DNA of 64,000 bases from an uncultured Acetatifactor sp. (GTDB lineage Bacteria; Bacillota; Clostridia; Lachnospirales; Lachnospiraceae). A program made the position numbers and the translations under genes. The stretch is from the NCBI GenBank assembly GCA_910577665.1, contig CAJTOJ010000001.1, positions 186,001 to 250,000 of the forward strand. The letters run 5' to 3'. This document shows positions 25,181 through 33,109 of the stretch, one piece after another; positions within the stretch are counted from its first letter, which is position 1, and each line of letters opens with the position of its first letter. Below the pieces are notes generated by a model, which was not told the DNA's origin, searched no databases, and saw only the letters and a program-made list of their open reading frames with translations.

Positions 25181-26050
25181 CTATTCCACCACCACCTGTT
25201 TCCTGTCTGTGATGACCAGAACCTCGCTGAGATGTTCAAAATCCACTGCCGGGGTAATCTGTCCGGATTTCGTCAGGTTATTGGAATCCCTGTTGATACT
25301 CTTCACATATCCCACCAGGATATTGGGCAGAAATTTTTCGCTGATATCGGATGTAACAATCTTATCCCCCTCGGCCACCAGGTTCTGGCTGTCCACCAGC
25401 TGTTTGAAGGTAATACACCCTTCGGACATAAGTCTGAGATCCCCTGACACAATCAGTTTATCTCCGGTGGCCAGGGCCATGCCGCTTAAATTGCTGCTGT
25501 CAGATATGATGGATGTGACCCGGGACCAGTTTGGCCCTACGGAGGTGATCCGGCCTACAAGGCCACCTCCGGCTATCACATTCATGTCAATTTCCAGGCC
25601 GTCCTCCGTTCCCTTGTCGATCAGGAAAGAGGAATACCAGTTGCCGGCATCCCGGCCGATGATCCTGGCTCCCACCTTGTTATACGCACCATACTGTTCG
25701 CTTAAGTCAAGCAGCTTTCTGAGCTCATTCAGTTCATATTTATCCTGCTGAAGCAGGGTATTCTCCTCGGTCAGGGCTGCCACCTGGGCCTTCAGGCTGG
25801 CATTTTCCTCCAGCAGATCCCGGATCTGGCCCAGCTCATCCGAACGTTGGGCCAGCCATTCCCCTACCCTGCCGATTCCCTGCTGGAACGGCACGATTAC
25901 ATATCCCACTACCACATTTAAGGGCCTGTTGAACACATCCGTGCCAAAGGTAATCAGCATCATCAGCGTACACAGAATCGTTAAAATCAAAAGGAGATAT
26001 TTACTCGGCAAAGTAAACCTCTCCCCTCTTTTTTTTATAACCGGGCTCAT
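25181..26050 (-). CDS. mreC: MreC rod-shape scaffold
   Basis: A 289-residue membrane-anchored scaffold of the elongasome. A membrane helix lies at about residues 18-36, a coiled coil at about residues 65-115 (LLEENASLKAQVAALTEEN), and the beta-rich MreC domain follows (ARIIGRDAGNWYSSFLIDKG and GGGLVGRITSVGPNWS). Its first codons overlap the mreB stop by four bases (ATGA), indicating coupled translation. Confidence 0.95.
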   Translation of the reverse strand: MSPVIKKRGERFTLPSKYLLLILTILCTLMMLITFGTDVFNRPLNVVVGYVIVPFQQGIGRVGEWLAQRSDELGQIRDLLEENASLKAQVAALTEENTLLQQDKYELNELRKLLDLSEQYGAYNKVGARIIGRDAGNWYSSFLIDKGTEDGLEIDMNVIAGGGLVGRITSVGPNWSRVTSIISDSSNLSGMALATGDKLIVSGDLRLMSEGCITFKQLVDSQNLVAEGDKIVTSDISEKFLPNILVGYVKSINRDSNNLTKSGQITPAVDFEHLSEVLVITDRKQVVVE

Positions 26051-27057
26051 TTACTCATCCCTTCGATCGCATATGCTACAGATTTATAATTGTCATCCTT
26101 GATAATTTTGGCCAGTCCCAGAACCACGCTGGATACAGGATTCTCACTCATATTCACCCGCAGGCCTGTACCGGCGGCCAGGCGTTCTGTCAAATGGCTC
26201 ACCTGGGAGGCACCTCCCGTCAGATAGATACCATGGCGGTAAATGTCAGCGGCCAGTTCCGGCGGGGTCCGCTCCAAGATCACCTTTACATTGTCGATAA
26301 TGGTGTTAAAATGTTCTTCCAGGGACTCGTCCACCAGCTTTGTGGGTATCTCCCGCTCTACAGGAAGTCCGGTGACAATATCCCGTCCGTAGACCACAGC
26401 CCCCTTACTCTCCTGTTCCAGTTCCTTCAGGGACATCTTCACATTTTCTGCAGTCTTGCCGCCAATGATCAGACTGAATTCCTTCCGCACTGCCGCCCGG
26501 ATGGCCTCGTCAAATTTCAGGCCTCCTGTCTTGATCAGGCGGCTCAGCACAATGCCTCCCAGGGACAGGATGGAGATCTCTGTGGTCTCATAGCCTACAT
26601 TCACCACCAGTACCCCCTGGGAATTCTTCACATCAATGTCCAGGCCCAGGCCGTCTGCCACGGCTTTTTCCACTACCATGATCTTCTTGGCTTTCACACC
26701 GGCATCCCGGACCAGGTCATAGAAGGCACGCTTCTCCACCTCTGTCACATCCGTGGGAACAGCGATGAAGAAATCTGCCTGCCGCATATTCCCTTTCTGG
26801 AGATCCCCGATAAAATACCGCACCAGGGTCTCCATATTCTTGATGTCCGCAATCACACCATTGGAAACCGGATAAGAAATATGAATATTCCCAGGCGCTT
26901 TCTCATACATTTCAAAAGCAGAGTTCCCATACGCAAACAGGGTATTCTTGTTCTCGATGGCGATCATGTTCTTCTCCACCATCACATGATCATCGCTCCT
27001 GCTATAGATTTTGATGTTGTTGGTACCGAGATCGATACCGAATGCATTGTTTGCCAA
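26047..27057 (-). CDS. mreB: MreB actin-like cytoskeletal protein
   Basis: A 336-residue MreB/Mbl. The actin-fold motifs are present: phosphate 1 GIDLGTNNIKIY, connect 1, phosphate 2 VLVVNVGYETTEISIL and the adenosine motif IYLTGGASQVSHL. The N-terminus and phosphate loops are slightly divergent from the common IDLGTANTLVY, closer to MreB paralogues of Clostridia. It directs lateral wall synthesis. Confidence 0.94.
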   Translation of the reverse strand: MANNAFGIDLGTNNIKIYSRSDDHVMVEKNMIAIENKNTLFAYGNSAFEMYEKAPGNIHISYPVSNGVIADIKNMETLVRYFIGDLQKGNMRQADFFIAVPTDVTEVEKRAFYDLVRDAGVKAKKIMVVEKAVADGLGLDIDVKNSQGVLVVNVGYETTEISILSLGGIVLSRLIKTGGLKFDEAIRAAVRKEFSLIIGGKTAENVKMSLKELEQESKGAVVYGRDIVTGLPVEREIPTKLVDESLEEHFNTIIDNVKVILERTPPELAADIYRHGIYLTGGASQVSHLTERLAAGTGLRVNMSENPVSSVVLGLAKIIKDDNYKSVAYAIEGMSK

Positions 27058-27091
27058 AATGACAGCCCCTTTCTCATTGTAAAATAATGTG

Positions 27092-27835
27092 TCAGACAGA
27101 GGGATCCTCCTGCGGCCAGAGGGACTCCTTGAAGCTCACATACCGGTTATCCCCGATCACAATGTGATCCAGAAGCGGGATGTCCAGCTTCTGGCCGATC
27201 TCCCGGATACTTTCTGTCAGATCCCTGTCAGCCCTGCTGGGAGTGGGATCGCCGCTGGGGTGGTTATGCACCAGCAGAATGTTCACAGCCCTGCAGGAGA
27301 GCGCCTCCAGGAAAACTTCCCTGGGCGGAATCAGTGCCATACGTACACTTCCCTCAGACAACTTCTTTTCACAGAGCATTTGTCCCTTTGCGTCCAGGCA
27401 GACCAGGATCACACATTCCGTCTGGCGGTGCCTTAGCCTTTCCATGAAATATCCGGCCACCTGCGCGGAACTGGTGATGCACAGCCCCTCCTTGGCAGTG
27501 GCCGCACTCATGCGCATGGACAGTTCCGCCAGACACTTGAGCTTTACAGCCTTCACTTCCCCGATGCCCTTGACCGCCTGTAGCTCTTCCAGGGTTACAT
27601 GGTACAACCCAAGCAGTCCTTCCCGGGGATATCTGGCCAGCTTCATTACCTGTTCCGCCAGCTCCAGGGCACTGTGTTCCCTGGTACCTGTACGGATAAT
27701 GATAGCCAGCAGTTCTGCCTCCGTCAGGTTCTCCGGCCCAAACCGCAGAAATCTCTCATAAGGCATCTCCTGCGGCTTCTCTTTTGCTTTTTCCTTCATG
27801 CGTCTCCTGTTCCGCTTCTCCAACGCATTCTGCAA
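27092..27835 (-). CDS. radC: RadC-family JAB-domain protein
   Basis: A 247-residue RadC. The N-terminal UPF0758 helix-hairpin-helix region contains GPENLTEAELLAIIIRTGT and VKGIGEVKAVKLK. The C-terminal JAB/MPN metalloprotease-like domain has the metal motif LLVHNHPSGDPTPSRAD. The name is historical; a role in recombinational repair is not established. It commonly precedes mreB, as here. In-frame ATGs at residues 13 and 24 are other possible starts. Confidence 0.93.
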   Translation of the reverse strand: MQNALEKRNRRRMKEKAKEKPQEMPYERFLRFGPENLTEAELLAIIIRTGTREHSALELAEQVMKLARYPREGLLGLYHVTLEELQAVKGIGEVKAVKLKCLAELSMRMSAATAKEGLCITSSAQVAGYFMERLRHRQTECVILVCLDAKGQMLCEKKLSEGSVRMALIPPREVFLEALSCRAVNILLVHNHPSGDPTPSRADRDLTESIREIGQKLDIPLLDHIVIGDNRYVSFKESLWPQEDPSV

Positions 27836-27839
27836 TTCC

Positions 27840-28085
27840 CTACTTGATAAAACGATAGATCACCAATGCAATCACTACGCCGATGACGCTGGCAATGGTG
27901 ATCTGGATCGTCAGTCCAAAGGTCAGCACAAAAAATCCAAGATCCAGTACAACAGGGGAACTTAACCCAAAGGACTGTCCATAGTTCAGGAAACTTCCCT
28001 CAAAATATGTGCCGATGAATCTGCCGATCACAAATCCTACCAGTACTAGCAGTACCAGTGCCCAGTTTACTTTCTTCAAATCCAT
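27840..28085 (-). CDS. DUF4321 small membrane protein
   Basis: An 81-residue protein with two membrane segments (about residues 7-25 and 45-75) separated by FIGTYFEGSFLNYGQSFGL. This is the DUF4321 family, found beside radC and mreB in Clostridia. Function unknown, possibly linked to the shape operon. ATG 28085 is very close to its GAGGA site, and TTG 28079 is an alternative. It is the first gene after the promoter at 28209-28237. Confidence 0.75.
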   Translation of the reverse strand: MDLKKVNWALVLLVLVGFVIGRFIGTYFEGSFLNYGQSFGLSSPVVLDLGFFVLTFGLTIQITIASVIGVVIALVIYRFIK

Positions 28086-28208
28086 TCCTCTTTCATTCGT
28101 ACTTGCCACATATAACCACTGTGGCAGCAGACTGCCATGCACACTACCTGTGGGGCAGCTTTATACGTCTTTCTATAGTACCACAAAATACCAGGTCTGT
28201 ACATAAAA

Positions 28209-28237
28209 ATCATAGATTTAATTTTGACCTTTTTCAA
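28209..28237 (-). promoter_or_regulatory. Sigma-A promoter for the DUF4321-radC-mre-min cluster
   Basis: On the minus strand TTGAAA (28232-28237), 17-base spacer, TATGAT (28209-28214), in the only sizeable gap (213 bases) upstream of the long same-strand run from 28085 down to 17367. Confidence 0.6.
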
Positions 28238-28297
28238 CAGCAAGCTACAGCCATGAGCTGGCAGGATTGCCAGAGACCCGGAAGATTCCCATCCTGA

Positions 28298-29692
28298 TCA
28301 AGGCGTTTTACCCTTCTGTAGCATCCCGGCTGTGACAATCCCCTGGTCCACCAGGGACTGCAGGGAACGCAGGATCCCGTATTTTGCGTGCTGCCATGTG
28401 AGTCCTCCCTGGAAATACACTGCATAGGGAGGCTTGATGGGGGCATCTGCGGACAGTTCAATGGAAGAGCCTGACACGAAAGCCCCTGCCGCCATGATCA
28501 CCGGCGCATCATACCCAGGCATATCCCAGGGTTCAGGTGTCACATGGCTGTCCACAGGTGCTGCTGCCTGAATGCCCTGACAGAAGGCGGTTACGCCTTC
28601 CGGGGTTCCAAATGTCACAGCCTGGATAATGTCATGACGGTCTTCCCGGCCGTCAGGTATTACAGGAAAGCCCAGTCCCTCATAAAGGCTGGCTGCAAAG
28701 ACAGCACCTTTCAGTGCCCCTGCTGTCACCGTAGGCGCCAGGAACAGTCCCTGGTAAAAGTCCTTGAGCACCCCCAGGGAAGCCCCCACCTCCTTGGCAA
28801 GGCCCGGGGAGGTCAGTCTGCAGGCGGCGTTTTCCACACAGTCCCTCTTCCCGGCAATATAGCCGCCGATAGGAGCCAGGCCTCCTCCGGGATTCTTGAT
28901 CAGGGAACCCACTACCATGTCCGCTCCCACATCACCAGGTTCCATCTTCTCCACAAATTCCCCATAACAGTTATCCACCATACATAGGATATCAGGCCGG
29001 ATCCCTTTTATGAAGGCGATCAGTTCCCCGATCCGGGCCACGGACAAACTGGGTCTGGTCTGGTAGCCCTTGGAACGCTGTATGGTCACCAGACGGGTCT
29101 GTTCCCGGATATTGGCCCGGATCCCTTCATAATCGAAACTGCCGTCCGGAAGCAGATCCACCTGCCTGTACATGATGCCATACTCTGCCAGGGATCCCCT
29201 GGATGGCCGGATCCCAATGACCTCTTCCAGGGTGTCGTAAGGCTTCCCCACCGGGGAGAGCAGTTCATCCCCAGGTCGCAGATTGCTCATCAGGGCCAGG
29301 GCCAGGGCATGGGTACCACAGGTGATCTGGGGACGCACCAGGGCATCCTGCGTGTGGAATATCTTTGCATATACCTGTTCCAGGGTATCCCGGCCAAGGT
29401 CATTGTATCCATAGCCTGTGGTGCCAAACAGACAGGCCTCGCTGACCTGGCAGTCCTGCATGGCACGGAGTACTTTGAGCTGGTTGTACTCGGCGGTACT
29501 GTCAATCAATGTGAACCTGTCTGCCAGTTTTTCCAGGACCGTACTGCCGTAGGCATAGACCTCTTCGGCAATCCCCATGGCGGCATACATCTGGTCCAGG
29601 GTCATCCGGGTGTGCCTGGCAGAGTGTTCCTTAAATGTCTTTTCTGTATGTTCCTTTTCTGGATGCTCCATTTCGGAATTGGTGGCTGTCAT
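28298..29692 (-). CDS. Methionine gamma-lyase-like PLP protein (YnbB family)
   Basis: A 464-residue fold-type I PLP enzyme of the family named methionine gamma-lyase-like or aluminium-resistance protein. The PLP lysine is in GSLIKNPGGGLAPIGGYIAG. Upstream are CGTHALALALMSNLRPGDELLS (phosphate cup) and CMVDNCYGEFVEKMEPGDVGAD (the Asp that pairs with the PLP ring). Substrate specificity is unproven. The start ATG 29692 overlaps the miaA stop (ATGA) with GGGGAGG upstream. The coupling with miaA is shared with B. subtilis, where ynbB lies near miaA-hfq. Confidence 0.87.
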   Translation of the reverse strand: MTATNSEMEHPEKEHTEKTFKEHSARHTRMTLDQMYAAMGIAEEVYAYGSTVLEKLADRFTLIDSTAEYNQLKVLRAMQDCQVSEACLFGTTGYGYNDLGRDTLEQVYAKIFHTQDALVRPQITCGTHALALALMSNLRPGDELLSPVGKPYDTLEEVIGIRPSRGSLAEYGIMYRQVDLLPDGSFDYEGIRANIREQTRLVTIQRSKGYQTRPSLSVARIGELIAFIKGIRPDILCMVDNCYGEFVEKMEPGDVGADMVVGSLIKNPGGGLAPIGGYIAGKRDCVENAACRLTSPGLAKEVGASLGVLKDFYQGLFLAPTVTAGALKGAVFAASLYEGLGFPVIPDGREDRHDIIQAVTFGTPEGVTAFCQGIQAAAPVDSHVTPEPWDMPGYDAPVIMAAGAFVSGSSIELSADAPIKPPYAVYFQGGLTWQHAKYGILRSLQSLVDQGIVTAGMLQKGKTP

Positions 29693-30756
29693 GTGATACC
29701 TCCCCGTATGTTTTGTGATATTTTTATGGATTTCTTTTGTGCAAAATCCTTGCACCGGGTGTCCGTAATACCCTTGGCGGCAAGGACTCCCAGCATATAC
29801 GAAAGGATCCTGTCTTCATCATCCTGGAATGTATTCCGGTCTACCCAGATCACATCCCGTTCCCTGCGGAACCACGTGAGTTGTCTCTTGGCAAAATGTC
29901 TGGTGTCCCGTTTGATGGTTTCCACAGCCGCCTCATAAGACAGTTCCCCATCCAGATAGGCCAGGATCTCTTTATAGCCCAAAGCCTGCATGGACACCAT
30001 GCCCCGGTGGCAGCCCCATTCCCGCAGCTTTTCCACTTCCTCCACCAGTCCCTGGGCAAGCATCTGGTCCACCCGGCTGTCAATGCGATCATAGAGCCTC
30101 TCCCGCAGATCAGTGAGCACAAAATAGCAGGAGTGGTAGGCGCTTTCCTTCTCCCACTCCTGTTCATTGTGCCGGGAAATCTGCTCCCCGGTGAGATGAA
30201 AGTATTCCAATGCCCGGATGGTGCGCCGGATATTGTTGGCATGGATGGCTTCTGCTGCTGCGGGATCCACCTGCCGCAGCAGGTCATGGAGATACCCTGC
30301 CCCCTTCTCCCGTGCCAGGCACTCCAGTTCCTGCCGGTAGGCTGTCTCTTCCTGGTTCTCTGTAAAATCAATATCCCTGAGCAGGGCCTGGATATAAAAG
30401 CCGGTCCCTCCGGCTACAATGGGAATCCGGTTCCTTTCATAGATCCCGGTCAGGCATTCCTTGCATTTCTGCTGGAAGACCACCACGTTGAATGGCTCCC
30501 ATGGATCCAGGATATCAATCATATGATGGGGAATCCCCTGCATCTCTTGCCTTGTGATCTTGGCAGACCCGATATCCATATGGCGGTAGACCTGACAGGA
30601 ATCCGCAGACACGATTTCCCCCTTGATGGCTTCCGCCAGGGCAATGGACAGCTTTGTCTTTCCCACCGCCGTGGGACCTGCCAGGATCACAAGGGGCGGA
30701 AGGGAAGATCTTATGTCCTTTCCCGGATCTGTTGTTTTGCTCCTGCTATTTTCCAT
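29689..30756 (-). CDS. miaA: tRNA dimethylallyltransferase
   Basis: A 355-residue enzyme that prenylates A37 of tRNAs reading UNN codons. The P-loop is AGPTAVGKTKLSIAL; DSCQVYRHMDIGSAK and PHHMIDILDPWE are the substrate motifs; AGGTGFYIQALL lies in the middle. Its product is the substrate of MiaB, encoded at 35922. The C-terminal 30 residues after VIWVDRN are a little longer than usual. Confidence 0.96.
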   Translation of the reverse strand: MENSRSKTTDPGKDIRSSLPPLVILAGPTAVGKTKLSIALAEAIKGEIVSADSCQVYRHMDIGSAKITRQEMQGIPHHMIDILDPWEPFNVVVFQQKCKECLTGIYERNRIPIVAGGTGFYIQALLRDIDFTENQEETAYRQELECLAREKGAGYLHDLLRQVDPAAAEAIHANNIRRTIRALEYFHLTGEQISRHNEQEWEKESAYHSCYFVLTDLRERLYDRIDSRVDQMLAQGLVEEVEKLREWGCHRGMVSMQALGYKEILAYLDGELSYEAAVETIKRDTRHFAKRQLTWFRRERDVIWVDRNTFQDDEDRILSYMLGVLAAKGITDTRCKDFAQKKSIKISQNIRGGIT

Positions 30757-30781
30757 TTTGCTCCCACTCCTATTTACCAGC

Positions 30782-32905
30782 CTATCCTACAATCCTTTTG
30801 AATTTCCTGTCCATCTCCTGCTTTGACATGGCAACAATAGTGGGCCGTCCATGGGGACAGTTGTAAGGATTCTCCAGGGTCAGAAGTTCATCGATGAGTT
30901 CCTGTGCCTCTGCAGTGGTAAGCAGGTTATTTCCTTTTACTGCGGCCTTACATGCCATGGAGGCAATTTTTTCTTCGATGACTTTTATGCTGCCAAAATC
31001 CCCTCCGCTTCCCAGCTGGTCCAGCACTTCCAGGAACATTTCCCTTTCCCCGCAGCCATACAGATCTACCGGTACGCTGCGCAGGGCATATTCGCTGCCT
31101 CCAAAAGGCTCCACCTCAAAGCCAAGCAGCCCGAAAGTGGCCATATACTCCTTCAGAGTGGTTTCCTCCTGGCTGGAAAGACTTACAATCACGGGAGGCA
31201 GCAGGCCCTGGGAGATTATGCTTTTCTCCTTGTACTGCTGCATCAGCCGCTCATAATGGACTTTCTCGTGGGCAGCATGCTGGTCGATCATCAGAAGTCT
31301 GTCCTCAAACTGTACCAGCCAGTAGGTCTCGAATACCTGCCCGATGATACAAAACCGGCGGCGGTTCTCGTGGGTGAGGATCTTCTCTTCAAATAGATTC
31401 AACTGGGTGGGAACAGGAGTTTCCCGGATAGCCTCCTCTCCAGGACCCTGGGAAGGTGCAGGCACAGGTATGGTTCCATCCTCCCGGGAATCCTCTTTTG
31501 TCAGTTCCGTGGTCTCTGTGAAGAAATCTTCCGATGCCATTTCCGGAACGGGTTCCTGTTCCCGTCCAGCAGGCGGTATTTCCAGACCTGGTTTCCGGCC
31601 CAGGACAGCAGACAGCCCATCCGGCTTTGGCTGGTCATCCTGTCTGATATCCGGGCCGGAGGGTTCCCCTGTCTTTTCCGCAAAAGTGTCTTTGTCCCTG
31701 GCCCATACAAGGTCGGACTGGAAATCCTTCTGCCGGTGTTCTTCCCCGCTTCCGGCATCTGGGGCTGTATACCGGGATGCCTCCATCACCAGATACCGGG
31801 CGGTGCGGTTCTTCTCAAACGGTTCCGGCGCAGACAGCTTTTCCCTGTTGCGATGCTCCTGCCGTACCTGCATCTTCTGCTCCCGGTCATCCGCCAGGGA
31901 AGCTTCGGGGATCATTTCCCTGTTTGCCAGGGTGTTACGGACAGATTCTGCCAGAAAGTGGACAAAGTCCGGCCCGTTGGCAAACCGCACATCCATTTTG
32001 GTGGGATGCACATTCACATCCACCAGGCCGGTGTCCATGCACAGATGCAGCACACAGAAGGGAAACTTATGCTGCATCAGGTATTCCTTATACCCCTCCT
32101 CCACAGCCTTTGCCACCAGGCTGCTGCGGATAAATCGTCCGTTGATAAAAGCAATCTCAAAATTGCGGTTAGACCGTACCAGAACCGGCTTTCCCAGGTA
32201 TCCCTGGATGTGGATGCCCTCCTGTATCTTCTCTATGGGAACCATAGCGCCGGCCACCTCCCTGCCATAAATCCGGTAGATCACTTCCCGCAGGTCCCCG
32301 TTGCCGGAGGTGTGAAACTTCATCTGGCCATTGAGAATCAGTTTGAAGGAGATATCCGGACGGGAAAGCGCCAGATGTTCCATGAGACCAGCAATATAGC
32401 CACCTTCTGTGGCCGGCTGTTTTAGGAATCTGCGCCGCACCGGGGTGTTGTAGAAAAGATTCCGAACCAGAAAGGTGGTGCCATCCGGTGCGCCAATCTC
32501 TTCAAACCCTTTCTCCACAGCTCCTTCCAGCAGATAGCGGCTGCCTGTGATGTCCTCCCTGGTCTTGGTGATCACCTCCACTTTTGACACAGCAGCAATA
32601 CTGGAAAGAGCCTCCCCCCTGAATCCCAGACTGGAAATGCGGGACAGATCTTCGGCGCTTCCCAGCTTGCTGGTGGCATGACGCAGGAACGCCATCCGTA
32701 TCTGCTCCCGCTCCATCCCGCCGCCGTTGTCCGTGACGCGGATCATCTCTGTGCCGCCTGCCCTGGTTTCTACGGTGATGGCTGTGGCTCCTGCATCAAT
32801 GGCATTTTCCACCAGTTCTTTCACCACACTGCAAGGGCGTTCCACCACCTCCCCGGCAGCAATCTTGTCAATTGTCTCAGAATCCAGAATGTGTATCTGT
32901 GCCAT
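30782..32905 (-). CDS. mutL: MutL mismatch-repair endonuclease
   Basis: A 707-residue MutL. The GHKL ATPase domain covers about residues 1-330 (KIAAGEVVERP, NAIDAGAT, DNGGGM, GFRGEALSSI). A long, poorly conserved Pro/Glu-rich linker covers about residues 350-510. The C-terminal domain has the endonuclease motif DQHAAHEKVHYE and CPHGRPT near the end, so it is a nicking type of MutL that needs no MutH. It is downstream of mutS as part of the same strand run. Confidence 0.96.
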   Translation of the reverse strand: MAQIHILDSETIDKIAAGEVVERPCSVVKELVENAIDAGATAITVETRAGGTEMIRVTDNGGGMEREQIRMAFLRHATSKLGSAEDLSRISSLGFRGEALSSIAAVSKVEVITKTREDITGSRYLLEGAVEKGFEEIGAPDGTTFLVRNLFYNTPVRRRFLKQPATEGGYIAGLMEHLALSRPDISFKLILNGQMKFHTSGNGDLREVIYRIYGREVAGAMVPIEKIQEGIHIQGYLGKPVLVRSNRNFEIAFINGRFIRSSLVAKAVEEGYKEYLMQHKFPFCVLHLCMDTGLVDVNVHPTKMDVRFANGPDFVHFLAESVRNTLANREMIPEASLADDREQKMQVRQEHRNREKLSAPEPFEKNRTARYLVMEASRYTAPDAGSGEEHRQKDFQSDLVWARDKDTFAEKTGEPSGPDIRQDDQPKPDGLSAVLGRKPGLEIPPAGREQEPVPEMASEDFFTETTELTKEDSREDGTIPVPAPSQGPGEEAIRETPVPTQLNLFEEKILTHENRRRFCIIGQVFETYWLVQFEDRLLMIDQHAAHEKVHYERLMQQYKEKSIISQGLLPPVIVSLSSQEETTLKEYMATFGLLGFEVEPFGGSEYALRSVPVDLYGCGEREMFLEVLDQLGSGGDFGSIKVIEEKIASMACKAAVKGNNLLTTAEAQELIDELLTLENPYNCPHGRPTIVAMSKQEMDRKFKRIVG

Positions 32906-33109
32906 ATCATCTGCCTCTCCTGCGCTTTTTACACTTCTTGATATGCCGCTTCAATGTCAGTGCCATCAAAGATGGCACAAACAATCCGTGAACTGGTGCA
33001 AGTAACACGTAACATCGCGCCGGGAAGAATCCGCATGCAGATTCTCCGGGGAATGACATAGATTTTTCTTAGGCAGGTTCTTTCTGGCCTTAGAAAATCT
33101 TCATTCCCT
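32906..33109 (-). other. mutS-mutL gap with a hairpin and a 35-codon frame
   Basis: A strong palindromic hairpin (33020-33051, GAATC-x-GCATGC-x-GATTC core) lies mid-gap. It contains the ATG of a short minus-strand frame (33036 to 32929, 35 codons, beginning MRILPGAMLRV and ending GTDIEAAYQEV) with GGAG 7 bases upstream. The frame could be a small gene, but with the hairpin over its start I treat it as doubtful. Confidence 0.3.

Noticed and set aside
29737..30801. 354-codon open frame antisense to miaA
   Set aside because: MiaA is complete on the minus strand and the antisense product is low-complexity His/Pro/Leu-rich.
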